Assembly (NCBI RefSeq): GCF_009728465.1
Contig: NZ_WOCD01000003.1
Span: 310,001-374,000 of the forward strand
Direction: 5' to 3'
Source: Psychrosphaera haliotis
GTDB lineage: Bacteria > Pseudomonadota > Gammaproteobacteria > Enterobacterales > Alteromonadaceae
Length of the DNA stretch: 64,000 bases
The position numbers were made by a program, and so were the translations under genes. Of this stretch, positions 58,090 to 64,000 are shown one piece after another; position 1 is the stretch's first letter; every line of letters begins with the position of its first letter. Below the pieces are notes generated by a model, which was given only the letters and a program-made list of their open reading frames with translations, searched no databases and was not told the DNA's origin.

Positions 58090-59127
58090 TTAACGCTTCA
58101 AAAATGGCTGTAAAGAGGCGGTTGTATCCAACATACGATTCGCAAAGCCCCATTCATTGTCACACCATACAAGAAGCTTGATTAGCCTTTTGTGGCTAAC
58201 GCGTGTCTGATTACCATCTACAATTGCTGAGTGAGGGTCATGATTAAAATCAACAGAGACCAAAGGCTCTTCTGTGTACCCTAATATTCCCGAAAGACCA
58301 TTGTTACAAGAAGCGACAATCGCTTGGTTCACATCATTAATCGTGACGTCGGCATTAACGGTTAAACTCAAATCCATGGCCGTCACATTGATTGTAGGAA
58401 CACGAACCGCAATGGCTTCAAAACGACCAGCAAACTTAGGTAAAATTCGTTCAATGCCCGCAGCTAATTTAGTGTCGACCGGAATAATACTCTGGCTTGC
58501 CGCTCGAGTTCTTCGCAAGTCGGGATGGTACGCATCAATAACTTGTTGATCATGCATAGAAGAGTGAATAGTGGTTATAGTGCCACTGTCTACACCAAAA
58601 GCATCATCAATAGCTTGAATCACAGGCACGACACAGTTTGTTGTGCATGATCCATTTGAAATCACATCTTGTTCATTTGTTAATGAGTCTTGATTGATGC
58701 CAAAAATGATTGTGTTATCTACATCAGGGTCGGCTGGATGAGAAAATATAACTTTTTGTGCACCGGATGTAATATGCGATGCACCCTCTTCTCTTGACTT
58801 AAAAACGCCAGTACATTCTAAAACTACGTCTACCTTCAAAAGCTTCCAGGGTAACGAATTTAAATCTTCAATATGTAAAAGCTCAATATGATCACCATCA
58901 ACCACTAAATTTTGTTGTTCATTTAAATGAACGTCAAACCCAAAGCGACCATGCGATGTATCATATTTTAATAGGTGAGCGATGCCTTCAGGATCAGCGA
59001 TTTCGTTTATCGCAACGACGTTAAACTCGGCGCTACGATTTGTTTCATAAATGGCGCGCAAGACATTACGACCAATGCGGCCAAAACCATTAATTGCAAT
59101 ATTAATAGGACGAGGATTGTCAGACAT
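58090..59127 (-). CDS. epd: Erythrose-4-phosphate dehydrogenase
   Basis: Epd oxidises erythrose 4-phosphate to 4-phosphoerythronate for pyridoxal phosphate synthesis, the step that leads to PdxB at 9.4 kb. The NAD loop is [14 protein letters not shown], and the active-site Cys is in [29 protein letters not shown] and [14 protein letters not shown] separate it from the glycolytic GAPDH. At 345 residues it is near E. coli Epd (339). The position between tkt and pgk is the conserved one. Confidence 0.94.
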   Translation of the reverse strand: MSDNPRPINIAINGFGRIGRNVLRAIYETNRSAEFNVVAINEIADPEGIAHLLKYDTSHGRFGFDVHLNEQQNLVVDGDHIELLHIEDLNSLPWKLLKVDVVLECTGVFKSREEGASHITSGAQKVIFSHPADPDVDNTIIFGINQDSLTNEQDVISNGSCTTNCVVPVIQAIDDAFGVDSGTITTIHSSMHDQQVIDAYHPDLRRTRAASQSIIPVDTKLAAGIERILPKFAGRFEAIAVRVPTINVTAMDLSLTVNADVTINDVNQAIVASCNNGLSGILGYTEEPLVSVDFNHDPHSAIVDGNQTRVSHKRLIKLLVWCDNEWGFANRMLDTTASLQPFLKR

Positions 59128-59180
59128 TAAAAAATTCCAAATACTTTAGTCATAAACTAAAGTTCATTACCCTGAAAACA

Positions 59181-59213
59181 AAAAAAGCGAGCACATATAA
59201 TACTCGCTTTTTT
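59181..59213 (-). terminator. Rho-independent terminator after tkt
   Basis: AAAAAAGCGAG pairs with CTCGCTTTTTT around an 11-base loop, with a T run on the minus strand. It lies 50 bp after the tkt stop and 55 bp before epd. Confidence 0.88.
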
Positions 59214-59264
59214 AACAATATTAAATTGTAGAACGAGACTCGGTAAAAAGCCTCGAATTAAAAT

Positions 59265-61256
59265 TTACAGTGACTGTACAGTTTTAATCACGTTTTCTAC
59301 GGTGAAACCAAAGTGTTTCATTAGTTCGCCACCTGGCGCAGACTCACCAAACGTTGACATACCAACAACTTTGCCACCAAAACCAACATATTTGTGCCAG
59401 TAATCAACGTGTGCTGCTTCAATTGCAACTCGTTTTGTTACTGAGTTTGGCAGAACAAGCTGCTTGTAGTCTTCATCTTGCTCGTCAAACAAATTAGTAC
59501 AAGGCATAGAAACAACGCGCGTTGCTGTACCACTTGCATTAAGCTCAGCCGCTGCTTTAACGGCTAATTCAACTTCAGAACCCGTCGCAATTAAAATAAC
59601 TTCAGGAGCGCTGTCTGAATCAACTAAGATGTAACCACCTTTTTCAATCATTTCTACTTGCTGCTCTGTACGAGCCTGCGAAGGAAGACCTTGGCGAGAG
59701 AAAATTAGAGAGCTAGGCCCTTCGTTATACTCAAGTGCTGATTTCCATGCAATAACAGACTCAACACCGTCGGCTGGACGCCACGTATGCATATTTGGCG
59801 TCATACGTAAGTTAGCAATTTGCTCAATTGGTTGGTGCGTTGGACCATCTTCACCTTGACCAATTGAATCGTGCGTATACACAAAAATGTTTTGAATACC
59901 CATTAGCGCAGACATACGAACGGCGTTACGAGCATATTCCATAAACATTAGGAATGTTGCACCGTAATTGATAAAACCGCCGTGAAGCGAAATACCATTC
60001 ATGATGCCACTCATACCAAACTCACGTACACCGTAAAAAATGTAGTTGCCGGCAGCATCGTCTTGAATACCTTTTGAACCAGACCAAAGCGTTAAGTTAG
60101 AACCGGCTAAGTCAGCTGAGCCGCCTAGTAACTCAGGTAATAATGGAGCAAACGCTTCAATCGTATTTTGAGAAGCTTTACGTGTTGCTAAGCTTTCTGC
60201 TTTTTGTTGAGTTGTTAATGCTAGTTGGAATGCTTTTTCTGAAAAGTCTTCAGGTAATTCGCCAAGAATAACTCGACGCTCAAACTCTGCCGCTAGTTCA
60301 GGATATGCATTTTTATAAGCAACAAACTGTTCGTTCCATGCATTTTCGTCTTCTTGACCCGCATCTTTGGCATCCCATAACTCATAAACATCTGCTGGGA
60401 TTTCAAACGGCGCATGTGGCCAATTTAAAAATTCACGAGTTGCAGCTATTTCATCATCACCAAGAGGTGCGCCATGGCAATCATGAGTACCTTGTTTATT
60501 TGGTGATCCAAAACCAATGGTCGTTTTGCAAATGATAATAGACGGCTTATCAATAATTGATTGCGCCTCAGTCACTGCATTTGCTATCGCGTCAGGATTA
60601 TGACCATCTACGTTTTCAACAACATGCCAGCCATATGCTTTAAATCGAGCAGCGGTATCATCGGTAAACCAGCCTTCAACTTCGCCGTCAATACTAATGC
60701 CGTTGTCGTCATAAAATGCAACTAACTTGCCTAACTTCAACGTACCCGCTAATGAACATGCTTCATGAGAGATGCCTTCCATTAAACAGCCGTCACCTAG
60801 GAAACAGTAAGTAAAGTGATCAACAATATTGTGCTCGTCGCGGTTAAACTGTGCTGCTAGTGTTTTTTCTGCGATAGCCATACCAACGGCATTTGAAACA
60901 CCAGCGCCCAAAGGACCTGTCGTTGTTTCAACACCTGGCGTATAACCATACTCTGGATGGCCTGGTGTTTTTGAATGCAATTGACGGAAGCTCTTAACGT
61001 CTTCAATCGAAACGTCATAACCTGATAAATGCAGTAATGAATAAATTAGCATTGAGCCGTGGCCATTTGATAAAACAAAACGGTCTCTGTCGGCCCAGTT
61101 AGGGTTAGTTGGATTGTGCTTTAAAAAACCACGCCATAGAACTTCGGCGATATCGGCCATGCCCATTGGGGCACCAGGGTGTCCTGATTTTGCTTTCTGA
61201 ACTGCATCCATGCTTAAAGCACGAATGGCATTTGCTAGGTCTGTTCTCGACGCCAT
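59265..61256 (-). CDS. tkt: Transketolase
   Basis: Transketolase moves two-carbon units between sugar phosphates with thiamine diphosphate, supplying the erythrose 4-phosphate used by Epd. The cofactor motif is GDGCLMEG to [10 protein letters not shown] (about 154-190). [11 protein letters not shown] and [15 protein letters not shown] are also diagnostic. The ATG at 61256 ([14 protein letters not shown]) is chosen by homology and by AGGA upstream. At 663 residues it equals E. coli TktA. It starts the tkt-epd-pgk run and is divergent from add. Confidence 0.97.
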   Translation of the reverse strand: MASRTDLANAIRALSMDAVQKAKSGHPGAPMGMADIAEVLWRGFLKHNPTNPNWADRDRFVLSNGHGSMLIYSLLHLSGYDVSIEDVKSFRQLHSKTPGHPEYGYTPGVETTTGPLGAGVSNAVGMAIAEKTLAAQFNRDEHNIVDHFTYCFLGDGCLMEGISHEACSLAGTLKLGKLVAFYDDNGISIDGEVEGWFTDDTAARFKAYGWHVVENVDGHNPDAIANAVTEAQSIIDKPSIIICKTTIGFGSPNKQGTHDCHGAPLGDDEIAATREFLNWPHAPFEIPADVYELWDAKDAGQEDENAWNEQFVAYKNAYPELAAEFERRVILGELPEDFSEKAFQLALTTQQKAESLATRKASQNTIEAFAPLLPELLGGSADLAGSNLTLWSGSKGIQDDAAGNYIFYGVREFGMSGIMNGISLHGGFINYGATFLMFMEYARNAVRMSALMGIQNIFVYTHDSIGQGEDGPTHQPIEQIANLRMTPNMHTWRPADGVESVIAWKSALEYNEGPSSLIFSRQGLPSQARTEQQVEMIEKGGYILVDSDSAPEVILIATGSEVELAVKAAAELNASGTATRVVSMPCTNLFDEQDEDYKQLVLPNSVTKRVAIEAAHVDYWHKYVGFGGKVVGMSTFGESAPGGELMKHFGFTVENVIKTVQSL

Positions 61257-61389
61257 GCTAATTCCTATATTTATATTGGTTTTGTGCAAGCCGCTATTTG
61301 ACCTAAATTTGCCTCGTAAAGCAACGCCAATCGTGCATTTATTATAGCTATTGCGTCAATTTTATTAATTACAAATAATTCTATTGCGG

Positions 61390-61395
61390 TATAAT
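61390..61395 (+). promoter_or_regulatory. -10 element of the add promoter
   Basis: A perfect TATAAT lies 35 bp before the add start. The -35 region 17 bases upstream (AATTAC) is weak. The spacer begins near tkt's promoter region, so both genes share the 174-bp gap. Confidence 0.5.
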
Positions 61396-61429
61396 GCGAC
61401 AATTAGTTAACACTCATTTATGGATAATC

Positions 61430-62425
61430 ATGATCAACACTCAACTTCCTTTGGTTGACCTGCACCGTCATTTAGACGGCAACATTGCACCTAAAACAGT
61501 TTGGGAACTTGCCCAACAACACAATATCGACTTGCCAGGTAATAGCTTAGAAGAGTTTACGCCGCATGCCCAAATTCAAGGCCAGTCTTCAGATTTGTTA
61601 GGTTTTTTGCAAAAGTTGGATTATGGCGTATCTGTACTTGCTGATTATGACGCTATCTACCGTGTTGCTTATGAAAATATGGCCGACGCTAAAGCTCAAC
61701 AAATAGATTATACCGAACTGCGTTTTTCTCCTCACTACATGGCAATGGCCTATAACTTAGACATGGCTGAGGTGGTAAACGTTGTGGCTGATGCTGTTGC
61801 CGCAGGTAGCAGAGATTTTGGCGTAAAAGCGAACCTAATTGGTATTCTTAGTCGCACCTTTGGCGTTGAAACTTGTATGAAAGAGTTAAAAGCTATCCTA
61901 GCGCATAAAGATAAAGTTATTGCGTTAGACTTAGCAGGCGATGAATTTAATTTCCCTGCAACGATGTTTGTTGACCACTTCAAATTGGCGCGTGACGCTG
62001 GTTTAAATATTACAGTGCACGCTGGTGAAGCTCGTGGTCCTGAAAGTATTTGGGACGCGATTAACTTATTAGGTGCTACACGAATTGGTCATGGTGTTGC
62101 AGCTATAAAAGATTTGAAACTAATGGATTACTTAGTAGAAAATAACATCTCTATTGAGTCTTGCCCTACTTCAAATTATCAAACAGCCACAATAGACGAT
62201 ATTAAAAAGCACCCTCTGCGTACTTTTTATAATCATGGCGTTAACGTGTTCTTAAACACGGATGATCCTGCAGTATCAAATATTGATATTTTAAACGAAT
62301 ATAAAGTAGCGCAAGAAATATTAGGCTTCAACAATGATGAGCTTAGCCAAATTCAAAAGAATGGCGTAAAAGCTGCGTTTTTGACTGAAATTGAACGCGA
62401 AGCTTTATTCGCATCGAAAACTTAA
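61430..62425 (+). CDS. add: Adenosine deaminase
   Basis: Add converts adenosine (and deoxyadenosine) to inosine in purine salvage. The zinc ligands and catalytic residues are visible: LVDLHRHLDGN (HxH), ITVHAGEARG (His and Glu), RIGHGV, and NTDDPAVS (Asp pair). SCPTSN is the substrate segment. The ATG at 61430 (MINTQLPLVDL) is chosen by homology; the upstream extension of the frame is unlike relatives. At 331 residues it matches E. coli (333). Confidence 0.95.
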   Translation: MINTQLPLVDLHRHLDGNIAPKTVWELAQQHNIDLPGNSLEEFTPHAQIQGQSSDLLGFLQKLDYGVSVLADYDAIYRVAYENMADAKAQQIDYTELRFSPHYMAMAYNLDMAEVVNVVADAVAAGSRDFGVKANLIGILSRTFGVETCMKELKAILAHKDKVIALDLAGDEFNFPATMFVDHFKLARDAGLNITVHAGEARGPESIWDAINLLGATRIGHGVAAIKDLKLMDYLVENNISIESCPTSNYQTATIDDIKKHPLRTFYNHGVNVFLNTDDPAVSNIDILNEYKVAQEILGFNNDELSQIQKNGVKAAFLTEIEREALFASKT

Positions 62426-62427
62426 AC

Positions 62428-62479
62428 TTAGGTTTAGGTTTAGGTTTAGGTTTAGGTTTAGGTTTAGGTTTAGGTTTAG
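62428..62479 (+). repeat. TTTAGG hexanucleotide tandem repeat after add
   Basis: About 8.5 copies of GGTTTA begin three bases after the add stop. They are perfect. The motif resembles telomere repeats by chance only; here it is an internal bacterial microsatellite. Confidence 0.95.
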
Positions 62480-62543
62480 AACAACCTCAAACTTATGTGC
62501 GGTACTAACGATATAAATTTCGTTAAAAATTTTGGTCTTAAAT

Positions 62544-62570
62544 AGGCGCTAATATTAGCGCCTTTTTGTT
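62544..62570 (+). terminator. Rho-independent terminator of add
   Basis: AGGCGCTAA and TTAGCGCCT form a perfect 9-bp stem with a TA loop, followed by TTTTTGTT. It lies 120 bp after the add stop, beyond the repeat. Confidence 0.9.
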
Positions 62571-62640
62571 GTCTGACACTAATAACTGAGCCCGGTCATT
62601 CTTAACCTAGATTACCAGCTACATGAAAATGAGTTACATC

Positions 62641-62681
62641 GTCCTCAGGCGATAGTCCTCAGGCGATAGTCCTCAGGCGAG
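62641..62681. repeat. 14-bp tandem repeat, three copies
   Basis: Three direct copies of GTCCTCAGGCGATA lie between add and the LysR gene (starts 62641, 62655, 62669). The last is slightly truncated. The unit is GC-richer than its surroundings. Confidence 0.9.
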
Positions 62682-62721
62682 CTAATGTTTGCCCACACTC
62701 TACCTAATTCAAATAAATTTT

Positions 62722-63597
62722 CTAATCAAGCAGTGTCTTTACAATAACCTCTTCTGTAAAAGCTACCCTTTTGGGCTTAACAGCATCACAGTGACTAACG
62801 ATATAAATGCTCTCAAAAACTGTGTTCTTTAGTTTGTTTACATGCAAATCGCTATTATTTCTAAAAGCCTGAACAGCAAAACTTGGTAAAACCGTAAAGC
62901 CAATACCCAGTGCAACAGGCTCCAATATTAAGCCAATTTGATTCGAGAAACCACCCGATTGAAATTGCTCCACTGAGGTAAACTCGTCAAAGTTCTCACT
63001 TAGCAATAGGTTTGCATGATGGGCCGCATCTGGATGACTAATAAACTTCAATTTTTTCAAATCATTCCAGTGTTTAATCTTCACAAATTTTGGAACCACA
63101 AGTACAAGCTCTTCTTGCGCAATTGATCTATAACTCAGTTTGGGATCTAAGTTTTTATGAGTAACTAAACCTACATCTATCTTTTGAGCTTTAACTAATT
63201 CTTGAATATTATCGTTAGGTGCAAACTGGTAATCAATAGTCAGATCTGGATAATCACATTGTAGCTTTAGCAGCTCAGGGTAGAGTTTTAATCCAATACT
63301 ACCTGGCGAGCTTATTCGTAATTTACCGCTAGTTTCGCTGTCATCTTTAACTCTTGCTTCTAGCTCTTTCATTGATTTTAATAACACTTTGCCCGACTCG
63401 TACAAGTCCCTTCCCGCACTTGTTAGTGTAAAAGACTTACCGCTTCTAATAAGCAATTGCACTTCTAACTCAGACTCTAACTTTCGAATATGCTGACTAA
63501 CACCAGACTGGGTCATATAAAGTTTATCTGCTGTTTTTGTAAAGTGCCCTACGTCAATTAAATTACAAAACGTTGTTAACCACGTCTGATTGATCAT
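62722..63597 (-). CDS. LysR-family transcriptional regulator
   Basis: A 291-residue LysR regulator. The winged helix-turn-helix (about 1-60) has FTKTADKLYMTQSGVSQHIR and the substrate domain (about 90-290) follows. The ATG at 63597 (MINQTWLTTF) is chosen by homology and by GGGAA before it; the frame is open 22 codons upstream. It is divergent from a VOC-family gene across about 230 bp, the usual layout for a LysR regulator and its target. The ligand is unknown. Confidence 0.87.
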   Translation of the reverse strand: MINQTWLTTFCNLIDVGHFTKTADKLYMTQSGVSQHIRKLESELEVQLLIRSGKSFTLTSAGRDLYESGKVLLKSMKELEARVKDDSETSGKLRISSPGSIGLKLYPELLKLQCDYPDLTIDYQFAPNDNIQELVKAQKIDVGLVTHKNLDPKLSYRSIAQEELVLVVPKFVKIKHWNDLKKLKFISHPDAAHHANLLLSENFDEFTSVEQFQSGGFSNQIGLILEPVALGIGFTVLPSFAVQAFRNNSDLHVNKLKNTVFESIYIVSHCDAVKPKRVAFTEEVIVKTLLD

Positions 63598-63825
63598 ACT
63601 TGTTCCCGTGTTTAGGCTCGCTAGACTAGCCCTTACTGTTTTCTTAATCTTATAGCATGCCAAATCCTATTATTACAAAAAATACTTATATTTATAACTA
63701 ATGATAATTTTTCATTCTCATAAAACGCACTAAACTAAACGCTGTTATATCGAATTTAGTAGCTCTGTTTAGCAAAACAAAAATACCTTTGAGCTACTAC
63801 AAACACGTTGATTTAGGAGAATATT
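63598..63825. other. Divergent intergenic region, LysR / VOC gene
   Basis: About 230 bp, AT-rich. LysR regulators usually bind here. I could not fix a T-N11-A operator or a promoter with confidence. Confidence 0.35.
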
Positions 63826-64000
63826 ATGTCATCAGCATACCCAAGAACATTTTCGCATATTGGTATCTCAGTACCCGATGTTGAAAAGGCTGTTAAGTTT
63901 TATACTGAAGTATTAGGTTGGTATTTAATTATGGAACCAACAGAAATTCTGGAAGACAACTCAGCCATTGGTGAAATGTGTACGGATGTGTTTGGTCCAA
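63826..64000 (+). CDS. VOC (glyoxalase/dioxygenase) family protein, 5' part
   Basis: Only 58 codons are in the window. They read FSHIGISVPDVEKAVKFYTE and VLGWYLIMEP, the first module of a vicinal-oxygen-chelate protein with its metal-binding His in the HIGISV strand. TAGGAGA five bases before the ATG is a strong ribosome site. It might be a glyoxalase or a ring-cleavage dioxygenase. The rest lies outside the window. It is probably controlled by the divergent LysR regulator. Confidence 0.85.
   Translation, partial: MSSAYPRTFSHIGISVPDVEKAVKFYTEVLGWYLIMEPTEILEDNSAIGEMCTDVFGP

Noticed and set aside
62428..62479. TTTAGG array as a telomere or replicon end
   Set aside because: Normal genes continue on both sides; nothing else suggests a linear end.

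Overview
The window looks like a chromosomal segment of a low-GC marine gammaproteobacterium of the Alteromonadales, most like the Colwelliaceae (Colwellia/Thalassotalea). The evidence is gene content and order: purF-cvpA-dedD-folC-accD-truA-fimV-asd-pdxB-fabB-mnmC in the order known from gammaproteobacteria, the sodium-motor protein MotY, a RibB with a decayed GTP cyclohydrolase II half (RibBX type), and SmrA. The genus is inference. Nearly everything is housekeeping. I see no prophage, insertion sequence, integron, CRISPR array, rRNA or tRNA.

Layout. 1-12 kb (minus strand): start of purF, cvpA, dedD, folC, accD, truA, a very acidic fimV, asd, pdxB, fabB. 12-18 kb: mnmC, motY, rnt, a DUF4124 protein, pssA, a CheW-like protein. 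18-25.6 kb (minus): glyA-nrdR-ribD-ribE-ribBX-ribH-nusB-thiL-pgpA, the one-carbon/riboflavin/thiamine cluster. 25.7-33.4 kb: a response regulator, ettA, a small PilZ protein, radA and a large multi-PilZ protein. 33.4-38.2 kb (minus): vitamin B12 uptake genes btuD, btuC, btuF, then a cobalamin riboswitch and btuB. 38.3-45.3 kb: clpB with a heat-shock-type promoter, pgeF, rluD, bamD, a CheY-like protein with a HlyU-like repressor, smrA. 45.3-51.8 kb: an enoyl-CoA isomerase-like protein, a 31-residue membrane peptide, a HupE/UreJ protein, a very large TolB-repeat/amidohydrolase protein, a peroxiredoxin-glutaredoxin fusion. 51.9-61.3 kb (minus): tkt-epd-pgk-fba central carbon genes, interrupted by an alpha/beta hydrolase and a single-chain 5-oxoprolinase PxpA-PxpB-PxpC. 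61.4-64 kb: add, a LysR regulator and a divergent VOC-family gene cut by the window end.

Two signals stand out. First, the window is rich in short-unit tandem repeats: 6-, 7-, 9-, 14- and 18-bp units, several directly at the 3' ends of genes and some inside coding sequence. Second, at least nine single-base indels, mostly in short homopolymers, break otherwise intact genes: fimV (five), mnmC, rnt, the large PilZ gene and the amidohydrolase. This pattern most simply means sequence or assembly errors. One site (A AAA AAG in the PilZ gene) is, however, also a textbook -1 frameshift heptamer.

The most interesting biological items are the PxpABC triple fusion with a repeat-encoded Ser-Gly linker, the B12 riboswitch placed inside the btu cluster with a ribosome-site hairpin, a FabR-type operator on fabB, the TolB/amidohydrolase giant, and the unannotated 31-residue membrane peptide.
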